A DNA stretch of 64,000 nt from Apostichopus japonicus. Its lineage: Eukaryota > Echinodermata > Holothuroidea > Aspidochirotida > Stichopodidae. Numbering within the stretch: position 1 is the first letter of the stretch; each line of letters opens with the position of its first letter. The notes below the pieces were generated by a model, which was given only the letters and a program-made list of their open reading frames with translations, was not told the DNA's origin and made no database searches. Location of the stretch: NCBI RefSeq assembly GCF_037975245.1, contig NC_092565.1, positions 5,030,499 to 5,094,498 on the forward strand, given 5' to 3'. The position numbers and the translations under genes are program-made. This document shows positions 35,421-46,745 of this stretch, piece after piece.

Positions 35421-38234
35421 CTTTAGCCCGTTTGGGAAATGAAAAGGTAGAAAAATATGAAAATATCAGTCAACGTTTTGTTTTAGGCGATGATGACGAT
35501 TGTAATAAAAGTATGGTACACAAACTAGACCATCTTGTAGTATTTTGAAAAAATGCTAAAATTTAAAATGGCCCATCAGACCCTTTCCTTGGACATATGT
35601 ACTAATATGAACCAATCGTAAACGCTCTGGACTAACATTACCACTGGTCAATAGTTTTACCGACTTAAAACTCACTTGTGATTTCTGCAGACCATTGAAA
35701 GATCCAACAAAAAAACAAAACAGAGAAAAATATAAAAAATAAAAATTGTTCTTACCCTGAAGCTCCTGTTGCCTTCTTCCATTAATCTGCTAGTTTGTTT
35801 GTTCTTTGGTGGGGTGTGTAACTGTGACAGAGGTAATTTCTCAAGTATGATATTGCAAGGTGATATCTTCACCTTCAATTCCCTCTCCTCTCTCCTGTCT
35901 CTTTCAACTGGTCCACTTTTGGTCACCTTTTCTCCTCGTTTACCTCTGCTCGATCTCTCGGAATTCGGATCGGTCTCGGGAGATTCAATTCCCTTGTTCG
36001 TCTCAGTATCTATTGAGACATCACTATCTGCCTCACTGTCTGACACAACTGTATACGTGGCAATTATCCTGTCGCGTTTCGAGCCTCTTTTGGAATCTGT
36101 GACTAGTGACTGTTCTCCCATTAGAGCTACAGCGGGATCTGTCCGTGTACTAGATCTGAGACTCCTCTGTGAACGTACAGAGTTTTGGGAGAGTCCGTCT
36201 CTGCTTGTCGCAAACTCTCCGTGGCAAGTCTCAAAAGGTGACAGATCAGAATCGTCCTCGATGTTCAGACGGTCCACATTTCTGGATATGTCTTCTTCGA
36301 AGACGCTATCTCGTAACGCTCCACTGTCGATCGGAATGCCGTCTACGATGGACGGCGAAGTAGTAGTGTCAAACAAAACGGCAGAGAAGTCTTTGCTGCC
36401 GTAGGCAGAGTGATAGACAGACACCGGGGTACTAGTATCTTTACCTTGGGGTCCGTTCAATATCTGTCGCCCTCTTTTACCCTCCTCTTTATATTTTGAG
36501 CGTTTGTCCCTAACACTCTTTGCTCGTTTCGCCTCGGGTGTACCTGTTTTAATTTCTTCGTCGCACGACTCTTCCAGAGATCCGACTGCCTCCGATATAT
36601 TAAACAGGTCACATGACCGATCACCCAATGAGGTTGTACTTCTGGTGCTGACACTTGATGGTTGCCACGACGATGAGGTGGTGCTGGAGGAAGACGAAGA
36701 GGAGGAAGACTTCTTTCCGAGTTCGCACAAGGCTCCATTGTCCTGTCTCAGCCGACGTGAGCCTCGACTAAGTTTGGATAACCTGCGTTTCGTCCCGCTC
36801 GGTTGAGAAGAACCACTTTGATTGGAGGAGGACGAACTCTTGTTTCGCCTATGAGTAATGTTTGCCTCATCGATCTGTGAAAAGGTAACAAAACAATGCC
36901 ACTTCTCTTCTAGAAAAATTTTGCGATTTTTTTTTTTTAATTATTAAAATTTCACTAAAAAATTTAAAATGAAACAAATGTCATTAAAAAGAACAAACAA
37001 TAGAGAAATATTGCAATAAAAGAAGTGAATAAAAGAAATGATGCTGCATAAAGTTTCTAATATTTTGTCAAAACATATGACCTGCTACACCTGCTGTCTG
37101 TGACTGGCAACATTCACTGAATTTTGGTCTTGCAACTTTTTTTTTTTGGAATTTTAAATTTTTTATGGATAGTTTTTGAGCAATAAAAAAAGTAAAAGAT
37201 GACAACCCTGTTCGAGTCACTAATTCACTGTTGCAATGTTAGTGACTCAGGTGATGAGTTGTTATTGTATATAAATGGTATGGTACTAGGAGAAGCAATA
37301 TTGGCTTACACGGATAGTAATCGACTGAAACTTGGATTGGCAAAATCAATGGTGGGAGACAGGGTAATTGTTTTTTTTTTCATTTTAGGTTAGGAAAACT
37401 TTCCCAATAGTAAATAATTCTTGATTGCTAGGAGGAGAATCATGCTGTATGGTCCATACAGAACTATCCAATCTGCAATTCTGAGCACCATCTTCACTAA
37501 TATTTTTAAAAACCTTTAGGGAGGATGTCTTCCATTGACGAACTTGCAGGCTGATTGTTGCATACGTGACATTTCTTTTACCTCTGTGACAGAATTCCGA
37601 GGTTCCCATATGTTTCTGCTTTGATGTGATTTTCGAAGCGGTGCTTTTGCCGGAATGAAATTTTCTTTGTCGTCATCAGTTTCATCAGATTGACTGAAAA
37701 AGGCTGCAAACGTCTTCGGCTTTGCCCTTCTTCTCTTTCCTTGCTTTGTGGCAACTTTGTCGTTGACTCCGATGCCAGCATTCCTTTTAAGAAAGTTTTT
37801 ATGGGTGGATATTAGTGAGCTTAAATTACAAGTTCCTATTTCACGGTTGGTCTGGTGATATATCAGATTGACTGGGATCTATCAGGATAAGCAGATCCAT
37901 TTTGAAATCTGTGAACCTCCTTCAATTAAATTTCGGAATTTAATCCCATCATCTGTATGATTGTAATTCCACATCAGCTGAACAGACAGTAACTTCCCAT
38001 GGAATGAAACAGCCATACAGATCATATTAAGAAGAATTAATTTGTTGTAAAAAGTCTGCAAATTACTGACCTCCTTTTCTCAATCGAAGGTTCTGGCGGT
38101 GACACAGCAAACGTAGGTTCCGGCTCTACCTCGGGTGAACTGAAGACATTTCCATCGACCACGTCAGGTGATAACCATGAGTGTGATTTCACAACACCGG
38201 TCCTGTGCTTTCCGTAGGTCTTTACAAAGGGCAT
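31831..38234 (-). CDS. HASPIN: Haspin, histone H3 Thr3 serine/threonine kinase
   Basis: Nuclear mitotic kinase that phosphorylates histone H3 at Thr3, which recruits the chromosomal passenger complex to centromeres. Ten exons, listed 5' to 3' on the minus strand: 38234-38071, 37783-37582, 36874-35756, 35420-35211, 34840-34755, 34182-34028, 33665-33592, 33169-32938, 32361-32259, 32041-31831. All junctions are GT-AG and in phase, giving 851 aa. The first ~500 residues are basic, serine-rich and low-complexity as in other haspins. The C-terminal kinase domain is of the divergent haspin type. The start ATG opens the only exon matching the conserved haspin N-terminal Thr-Tyr-Gly motif. The upstream untranslated exon was not resolved. 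The gene is divergent from the LRR gene and convergent with the mutase. Confidence 0.95.
33832..34050 (-). repeat. 48-bp minisatellite derived from a haspin exon/intron junction
   Basis: Copies start at 33,832, 33,880, 33,928, 33,976 and 34,024, an exact 48-bp period. The last copy is the real 3' edge of haspin exon 6 and its donor (CCAG/GTAAGG on the minus strand). The other four lie in the intron and read CCAGATGAGG at the same place, so the donor GT is gone. Confidence 0.92.
35756..38234 (-). CDS. HASPIN: Haspin N-terminal regulatory exons (exons 1-3)
   Basis: Exon 1 begins MPFVKTYGKHRTG. The KTYG motif at residues 5-8 matches the N-terminal Tyr-Gly motif by which haspin binds the cohesin regulator Pds5 (family knowledge). 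Exon 2 carries a basic stretch GKRRRAKPK, a likely nuclear localisation signal, followed by an acidic DETDDDKEN segment. Exon 3 (373 codons) is serine-rich with a run of nine serines followed by threonines and serines, and many SP/TP sites (for example ESPETDPN), consistent with mitotic phosphorylation. The region is otherwise poorly conserved and predicted disordered by composition. Confidence 0.88.
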
Positions 38235-41200
38235 AGTAATGAAGAATAACTCAAGAACTCTAATATCCCTATTTTGATGAACCCTTCATATGCCCCCAGG
38301 ATCAGACCTATGAACAAAAGAGAAAAATGAATCAACCTGCTGTATCGTACATTGCTTTCAATGGATAATTGACCATATTGTCTATAGCATTTCATAATAT
38401 CTTGTATTGAAACTGAGAATTCCCATTTCTCAAACTTGTGTAAAGTAGTTTGTTTGCATAGATCTTTAAGACGATTACCTGGCTGGTACTGAATGACATA
38501 TTCGGCCTAAGAGTTGTAGACATGTGATCAACTTTTCCAAAACGAACCAGTTTAAGTTACTTTTAAATAATAAAACATTTTATTACACCTCTCATCAACA
38601 AAAGTAAACTCTCATGAACCATACTAGGCCTATACTTTACTTTCAGATACCTCCTTGAACTTCTTTGTGAATTGTTGTAATTTTGATTTTCTTAAGAACC
38701 ATGCAGAACATGTAAATGGAAAATAATGACGATATTATCGAAAAAAGGTGTTAACTGTACCTTCAGATGGACGTTACACAATATTTCTATTGACATTAGA
38801 CCTAGGCCAAGCTATTCATGTCTCAGATCATTGCTTTTCATACCTAATAATTGTAATAAGCTGTCAATAATATTACTTTTGGAATGCAATAGATCCTCAT
38901 GTTGTACCTAGGCCTATATCTCTATGCCCCCCCCCCCCAATTTCTCAAAGATATCTACGTAGCTCGCTTTGCCACTCTATGGCACTACTTGAGCATAGGC
39001 CTAGGGCTGGATCATGCAAAGTTCATGAGGGTTTGCTCAAACAGTTGCTTCTATTTTCCCCTCTAAATTTCATTTCGATATCATTTTGTTCTTTTGGATG
39101 GGGTGTACGAAAACTATGATTCCATAAGAATTTAGGCCTATCTTAGATTACGGTTTTATCATACATTTCATTAGTCATTACATAGCCTAGGTCAAACATA
39201 GAATAAGTTAGTCCTTAACTCCTATAGGCCTACTTTGGCTAGCATATACTTCATTATGATTTTAGCCTAGCCTGGTTAAGTAAGTCTATTTAAACCTCTA
39301 TTTACGACTCTTAGTAATGATAGTCTTGCCGAACCTTAGAAAGGTACGCCCATATAAATTGAAGTTCAATTTCTATGGGTAGGCCTAAGATTAGGCAATT
39401 TTGAATTAGGTCCTTATGCGTAACTTAGGCTAGGCCTACAGTACTCAGTAGGATAACGTTAGGTCTTACAAAGTAATATGATACAGTAACTAAGATCGAG
39501 GCTAACATCATTCTCCTTCCGAAATCAAAATAATCGTACATTCGCTATGTCACCTGAGAACACTGTTTCACTCGAAATTTTTGGTCAGATGATAGCGATC
39601 AATGGCATATTGGTTATCCCACTCAGCATGATATATGAATACATTAGTTCAACACAAATTGTTTACCAAGTGTGTAGGACTAACGATAGTGTATAACCAC
39701 CATAGAAATGGAGATCTATAATTGCCATCTAACTGTAATTTAGTGCAAAGTGTAAAATTGTATTCAATGGTAGGTTAGCTTTTAAATTTGGTCCCACATA
39801 TTTGATTGGCCACTAAAAGGTAGAGTAAATATATTTTCATACATTTTTAACAATTACTTGTATAACTTGGGACCAAATTCTATCAAAATACATATTAAAA
39901 CAATGAATAAACTCTAAGATATGCCGTATTAACCATTACATAGTTTTAATCGAAATTTAAGTTTTCATTATTCGAATTAAAATTTTATTGTCAACAATAA
40001 TTTAATGGTTCAACCCTATTTAGATGACAAGTAGATGGCGCTATTTGGCTTCTAATTGACAGGATATCAACAGTAATTGTCAACATACGAAGAATTACGC
40101 AATGATAATGTAATCTTGAATTTCTGCAGAAACCCAGGTACCTGATTCTTGGGTCGGCCTTACCCGAGAATCCTCATCTGTTTTCCTCGTTACGAAAAAC
40201 TGCACATGATATCTCAGGTGAGGTAATTGCTTAAAAGTTATAGTTTTCAGATTTGCTATTTAAGCCTAACCTGCTAGGCCTACCTACCTAACCTGCTACA
40301 GTATTAACTACTACTAGAACTAGGTAGTATAGAGTAGTACTAGGCCTAGTAGTACTAGGCTAACCAACTTGAAGTTGTAAGTTGCAGGCCCCAACTACTG
40401 GTAGTAGTACATACTACAAGGCTAGTAGTAGCACTAGTACTAGTAGCACTGACTAAAGTTAGGCATAGGCCTAAAGTGGCCTAGCGTAAGCCAGTGCAAG
40501 TTAACCTTTAAAGTTAAGTCATTCTCAAAAAGCTCGGTGTGTGTGAGTTGCAGGGGTATTCTGCAGTTGCTCCCAGTAAGAAGTGCACAGTATATTGCTC
40601 TCTTAGACCTAAGTTACACCTAGTTAGACTGAACCATAGGCATTGAAGACTCGCCCCAAACCACGTAACTAATGTGTATGAGCCTAGGCATAACCTTGGC
40701 TATGCCTAATATACTACAGTTATATATGCTAGATCTCATACTTTGGCCTACACTTAATTACATCAGTATGTGCATGGGAAATAATTGAAGAACTAACATT
40801 GGCATAGGCCCTATATATGTTGGCTAACTTGTTACCATGGTTAGCATGATTTTAATTCTTAATATTATTAGAGCCTAAGACTAAGAAGGTGAAACAGATT
40901 TTGTATCAATTGTTAGTACTAAACCTAATATAACATTAGCAGTATGAGTTCAATGTTCAGCATCATATAATACAAGGACAAATAGAACCACTCATGGTAT
41001 GAGTTACATAATTTTGCCTTAACTTGTTCCTATGCTAGTGTTATTTATATATTTTTTTAGTACAAATTGTTAATGATGAGTACAAAACAAGTAACTATGC
41101 AACAATTCAAGTAAGTGGACAGACTCATTACCAATACCAGTCTATTCCAGCTTATCCAAGACAAGAAAAATCCAGGCTAACAAACCTGTGTCCACAGACA

Positions 41201-41515
41201 ATAAGTGCTATTCTCTATGTGGACTCAACAAAGACAGCCCTTACCTATAGCCTTCATATGAGTATACCAGTCCAAGTGATAAGCCTCGCTGTGTAGGCCT
41301 ACATGCGTGCTAGTTTAAATAATGGATACTTAGTTGCTTATAGCCAATTTCTGGTGTATGGTTAGCAGTCAGAAATAGCCTTACCACTTCAACCTAAGCT
41401 ATGATGGTGTAAAAGTTAATCTGCTGTACCATTAATTGATATGTACATTAGGTCTGTTGTCTGTGCCTCATCGTATCTCATTTTGATTATGTTTTAAATC
41501 GTGATTGTTTCAGTG
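38235..41515. promoter_or_regulatory. Divergent spacer between haspin and the LRR gene
   Basis: This 3.3-kb spacer must hold the promoters and untranslated exons of two divergently transcribed genes, but no TATA box or transcription start could be identified. It is unusually rich in the palindrome TAGGCCTA and its half-sites (for example near 38,627, 38,996, 39,133, 39,228, 39,382, 39,431, 40,278, 40,341, 40,465 and 41,298). A poly-C run lies at about 38,928. No open frame with support was found. Confidence 0.4.
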
Positions 41516-44500
41516 ATGCCAAAAACTAAAGGGATCCAGACGCTGTACAACAGCTGTATACATAATATCGCCAACAACATCAATTACTGGACAGAACACT
41601 ATGAGAAACATGTATTGAAGAGAAGTCCACAGGAGAGGAGGAAGATTCTATTTTTTCTGGGACCATTTGATGAATTAAGTAAGAATCCAGCCTTTAACAG
41701 TGTATAAATGTTTCATATGTTGATAGAATCCTTGCTTTGATAATTACTATGTTGCTGAAGTGATTATTAATGTTATGTCATAAAAAAAATGTTTGTAATG
41801 TTTTATAAATTGCTCTGACTCTTAAAGTAAGTTAATGTTGTGAATCTGATCATGAAAAGAGGAAAGAAATTGAAAAGTTTTTTTGATTGATATTTATCCT
41901 ACATATCAGTTTTGCGTTTCAAAAATACCAAACCAACTGCATCATGTCTGTAGAGGAGATGTGTTCCGAGTATCAAGTCACCTGTACTGTACAGTATAGC
42001 ATTGGTTGTATAGCATAGTGTACAGTAGGTTATTAATAAGTAGAATGGTATAGTATCATCTGTCGTCAAAATGTCTTTCACACAGGAGTAAGATCTTATT
42101 CCAATTGTTTCACATTTTAAAGGACAAATCAAGCACAAAATTATAAAAGGAAAGTTAAACTCTTGAAGTGAAGACATAATTTACTATCTGATCCTGCGGT
42201 ATGAAGTCGTTGAAGATAGAAGAGGCAACAATATATCACTTCAGACAACCGTATATATAGAGTCTAGGAGCGAGATATTGAGATAGTGTTTTCACTCTAG
42301 ACAACAAATAAGGAATATTTTGTCCTTTCTCACAAGTGTCACATCATTGTTTGTACTGAAATGTCCCTTTTAGTAAGAATGAGACTCTCATTGTAAAACA
42401 TGTAATGGCCAGAACATTTTACTTGTCAAAACTATGGCCTCAAAATCGTGCAGTATAACTGTGCTTAAAATTGTTGTCCTGAAGTGTCTGACCAATCAAA
42501 TTATTCCCATGCATTGAAGGGTGGGGGGAGGGGGAGGGGGCCGGGTTAAATTAACAATAACATGACTCAGTGAGGACAGTGATCTGTTGATGGCAGTAAT
42601 ATGCTTGTTCACATTTGATTGGCCATTATTTGACCTCGTTACATATATTTTGGGAACACCAATGACATTAAAACCAGCGTTCTGCAACATTTTTAGGCCG
42701 GGACTCAGCCAAAATGTTTGTCTTTCGGCCGTGATCCATTAATCAGATCTTCCTCCTGTAAATTTAGCATTTACAATGCCACCGGGCCAGAGATGCCAGT
42801 GCAACCCTGAGGTCAGCACACAGGACCACCAACCCATCAAATATCCTCTGCGGCCTGTAGTTTGTGGACCATTGCTTTAAATTATTCAGAATGATTTGAC
42901 CGTTTGTCCTCGTGCCATTGCCATTCGCATCACTGACTCTGTTCTCTGCACTTTCTGTACAACCTTTTCGATGTTCACAAATTGCAGATTCACTCATAGT
43001 CAATGAACTGATAGAGTTACTTGTATTCAAGAAGAGGTTAACCTTCCCAGCCCTGCAACTGATAATCAACAGTGGATCCATCACCAAGCTGAACCTGGAA
43101 GGAGCCGCAAAGTTGGTCAATGATGCAATTGTGTCGTCCGTTGCCAAGCAATGCTCTGTAAGTGTAAACAATGTGGAAAACACAGTGACTTATTTGAAAG
43201 AAATTTGTCCAATTTTTTTTTTCCCTTCAAATTTTTGCAACTGTCTTTATTGATATGCACTTTTTTACCTTACAAATTCATAATAAGTTTCGATGTATGT
43301 GATACATTACATCGATTTGCTTGTTATTTCTCTTTCCAAAATTCTCTTTCCATTGTAGAATTTGAAGTTTCTGAACCTGAGTCGATGCAAGAGAATATCA
43401 GCCACTGCTCTTACTAATCTTTCGAGCAAATTGCCACTCGCCTTGTCGCTAAACTTCTCTTGGACTGCCATCAACACTAGTGCCTTGTGCAATATCATCA
43501 GGAATTGCAAAAAATTGTTAGAATTAGTACTAAAAGACTGTAAGATCAGCGATGAAACTTTACACGAGATTAATACGAAGGCTATAAACGGCGACTTTTT
43601 GAAAATGAAGGTGATAGATTTATCGGATAACGACGGCATCACAGAGATCGGATTAGGAAATTTACTCGCTTGCATGCCACATCTCGAAGATGTGAGACAT
43701 CATCTTCTCTTTGAGGCAATATCCGAGCAGGAGTGGATTCGGTCATCTTCGAATAATAATTATTACTTACTCAGAACCCTGTCCTGTTTAGATGCAGACA
43801 TGTTAGGCGACGGTGATATGGAAACCATCACAGAAAGGTGTCCGAATTTGTACCGACTTGAGGTGAGATTGACGGTTCATCTGTCCTCCGTTGGACTTCA
43901 CAGATTGTCCAGTCTGGAAGCGCTCGGCGAACTCGTACTGGATGGGAATGACCATGCAGGAGACTTTGCCTCGTACAGGTCAAAGGTCAGAACTCCTTTG
44001 GAAGCATGCGGACAAGGTTTAGTTACCTTGATCGTAGAGAACATGAAAGAATTAGACCTTCTGGAAGTTCTGAGTTTCTGTCCAAAACTTAAGAACCTAA
44101 CAGTGCTTCAGCACGGTCAGCCGGGGAATTTCTGCAACGGGGCTACCACTCCAAAATGCGTAAATCTTTCCAGGCTTTGCATATGGAGCAGACTGCGGGA
44201 CAATTCATTGACGGCCAAGGCTCTCGAGAGCATCCTTTCGTCAGCGGTGGGACTTGAGAATATTGAGCTCTTTCAAGTCGATAATTTGACCGATTCCGTC
44301 CTGGAGAAGGTCTTGGCGGTTCACTCCATGGAGAAGCTATCATGGCTTCACCTGCAAGAATGTAATCACATCAAAGGTGAGGCTTTGTCTTCTCTGGTCC
44401 TGGACGACAACAACTTGCTTCAAAAAGTAACCTTAATGAACAATTGGCTGGTAAATCGAGCAGATTATGAGGTTTGGAAACGGACAGCCGCAGACTCAAA

Positions 44501-44528
44501 TCTTGATGTGCAGATAGAGTGGCAATAG
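41516..44528 (+). CDS. Leucine-rich-repeat protein, possible ubiquitin-ligase adaptor
   Basis: Three coding exons, 41516-41678, 42988-43157 and 43359-44528, joined at GT-AG sites in phase, give 500 aa. The N-terminal ~60 residues (SLY-like TLYNSCIHNIANNINYW, then LGPFDEL) look like the helical leader found before LRRs in F-box-like and VHL-box (Zyg-11/AMN1-type) proteins. From about residue 85 on there are irregular cysteine-containing-type LRRs: LTKLNLEG-like ITKLNLEGAAKLVNDA, LKFLNLSRCKRISATAL, LLELVLKDCKISDETL and MKVIDLSDNDGITEIGL. No catalytic domain is present. By analogy it may bind substrates for a cullin ligase, but this is inference. The start is the first ATG of the exon, 3 bases after a good acceptor, so an untranslated 5' exon is likely. 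Confidence 0.8.
41679..42987. other. LRR gene intron 1
   Basis: AT-rich intron. Apart from the hAT-like element at its 3' end and a G-rich run at about 42,522-42,545, nothing is recognisable. Confidence 0.5.
42675..42874. mobile_element. hAT-like MITE in LRR gene intron 1
   Basis: The left end CAGCGTTCTGCAACATTTTT and the right end GTAGTTTGTGGACCATTG are the loosely inverted CAG-GTTCT-CAA type ends of hAT MITEs. The interior has GGCCGGGACTCAGCC and CGGCCTG blocks typical of such elements. Target duplication is not clear (flanks share only TTAAA). It ends about 110 bp before exon 2. Confidence 0.5.
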
Positions 44529-45906
44529 TGCAGTGGTGGTACTGTTTAAGGACAGAACACGATACAGGGATATAGGTGGGGTGGGGGGAAGGGGGAGGTT
44601 TTTTCTGTGGTGCTTGATGGCAACTCGCTACAAAAAAACATACCTTAATGAACAATGTTATGAGATCTGGAAGGAAACATTAGACTTTTCAAACATATGT
44701 ATGAGGTGCATTGGACATTTCTTCGCCAAAAAATTTCATACTTTTTATTCGTTCCTTGCAAGGAAAACAAGACAAAATTACCAAAACCCAACACAAAAGA
44801 CTTCTTCAATGTTGGCGTGATTAATCAAAGATTATTGTTGCATGATAATTAACCACCGGTGTGTTCGTCTACGAAGTGTATTGTTTTAGTTTCTTACAGT
44901 AGGGTATGGTACTGTATTATGAGATTTCCCAATGGAGTGTGCTTTCCAAATTATGATGCTTCAATTATTTCTTGAGAAAGTTGAAAAGTTACATATGATA
45001 GAGATGTTTGCACTGCATGACTCGTCATCGTGTTATGAAGTGGTTTATAAATTCTACTTTTTAAGAGATATTTATATCCTTTTCTTAAATGTACTTCAGA
45101 TATATAATAGACAGCTACTAGATGCTCTAATTCAAGTTTAAAACTTGACATCACAGATCTACTGGTGCTTGGAAATTTCAATTGACATGATTCTTGCCTA
45201 TTTGTCTCTGAAAGAGATGGTATCTGCAAATATTTTTGATTTTTTTTTCCACATTACATTTTGACATAATATCACCCAGATTCAAATCTCCAAGATGGAA
45301 TAAGAATTTTTTCCTTACCTGCTTAGTACGGTACCTCTATCACGTGAGATAAATATTATGGTTGGAGTTGCTTCTCCTTTAAACATATAATCATTGCATT
45401 GCATGATAAAGAGAGAGGGGAGGGGAGGGGGAAAAAAAGCCATAACACTTTAAGAAATTCAGTTTCATACCTATCATATTAGCACTAGGTCTGCATGCTT
45501 TGTAGAAACTCTGTGGTATGTTGATGGAATTGATTGTTATTTCTTGGTTTGTTTTATTTCCCACATCATGTATGGACTGTAATTTACAAGCAAGATTCAT
45601 GTTTACATTGTAGAGATTGTCACACTGTACAATTGCTTGTTCATTTTGCTCCAGTTTGGTGGTGTACTGTAATGGACCTCAAAATATTTTCCCTGTCGAT
45701 TCTTGTAGTGATTTCCCTGTACTTGTGGTGACCCATAATTTTAATGTTTTTTCCCCTAAAAATTTAAAAGAATGTCTAAAATTGCCCAAAATATAGTACT
45801 TCCTATTGATGGTTTATATTTAATACTGCACATTGACTGACTTGATGATTGGTAAAAAACAGTACATACACATTCATCAAAACAACTCAGTGACAGGGAG
45901 GAATAA

Positions 45907-45909
<3 letters not shown>
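44529..45909. other. 3' flank of the LRR gene, no other gene seen
   Basis: Probably includes the LRR 3' untranslated region. A second, diverged TTGATGGCAACTCGCTACAAAAAAACATACCTTAATGAACAATG-like stretch at about 44,615-44,680 echoes the end of the LRR coding exon (44,405-44,445). An AATAAA lies at about 45,903. Confidence 0.45.
44605..44680 (+). repeat. Decayed partial copy of the LRR gene's last coding segment
   Basis: After the stop at 44,528 the words GACAACAACTTGCTTCAAAAA and ACCTTAATGAACAAT of the coding exon recur as GGCAACTCGCTACAAAAAA and ACCTTAATGAACAAT, followed by TATGAGATCTGGAA resembling TATGAGGTTTGGAA. The spacing between original and copy is about 214 bp, and the copy is not coding. 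Confidence 0.7.

Positions 45910-45949
<40 letters not shown>
45910..45949. repeat. (AT)n microsatellite
   Basis: Uninterrupted AT dinucleotide run of about 40 bp. Confidence 0.97.
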
Positions 45950-45951
<2 letters not shown>

Positions 45952-46201
45952 CGGCATCATCTTTCCAACTACAGACTAACCATGGCGACATCTTTTCTAT
46001 AAAATAGTTTTAATTCCTGCTACTCCTAGTCACTTTCGGTGATCATGCACTGAAGAAGAGCTAGTTTTGCTCGAAAGCTCTGCAAAAACCAAACATTTGC
46101 TGTTTTACTTCCAATCACTTACCTAATTCAATTATTGTATCTCACTCGAGATCCAGCCTTTCTCTAAATGCAGCATAGTTGTTTAACAGTTTTTCCGTTA
46201 T

Positions 46202-46204
<3 letters not shown>

Positions 46205-46282
<78 letters not shown>
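46205..46282. repeat. (TA)n microsatellite
   Basis: Uninterrupted TA dinucleotide run of about 78 bp. Confidence 0.97.
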
Positions 46283-46285
<3 letters not shown>

Positions 46286-46624
46286 AGAGAGAGATAGAAT
46301 AATTGCTACTGGCACCAAGTGTACTGTTTATGTTTGTTTGTTTAGTCTAATATTTGTTTACGTATTCAATTAGGAAAGAGTAAACATAGTTTGTATCTTT
46401 TTATTCTTTAAACAAAGATCATTCAATAAATGAGACTACAAAAGGTAATTATGTCAGACACAGCTGTTAGTGTCATTGTTTGTTATCTATTGTCTTAAAC
46501 AATTCGGTCGGTTTTGGTATGAAATCTCACGGACCTCTTATAATTCTTTTTCCATGAATGAATGAAACTAGGTAATGGTATACTGTCCTAACTTCTGATT
46601 GTATTCATAGCGCCAACATTACCC

Positions 46625-46745
46625 CCAGAATTTTAAAAAGGAGGTGGTGTGGCCCAGAGATCGCTGAAGCCGACTTCACCGTGACAGGGAGGGAGGGGGG
46701 CCTGGTGGTATCCCCTACACGCCCCTGGATCCGCTCTTATAGATC
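46625..46745. repeat. Partial copy of the CAGGGGCG dispersed repeat
   Basis: Shares AATTTTAAAAAGG, GTGTGGCCC and TCGCTGAAGCCG-type blocks and the ACACGCCCCTGGATCCGC end with the copy at 3105-3983. It is truncated, with a poly-G stretch inside. Confidence 0.5.

Noticed and set aside
35769..36404. 211-codon plus-strand open frame opposite haspin exon 3
   Set aside because: It is the antisense shadow of the serine-rich haspin exon and has no domain.
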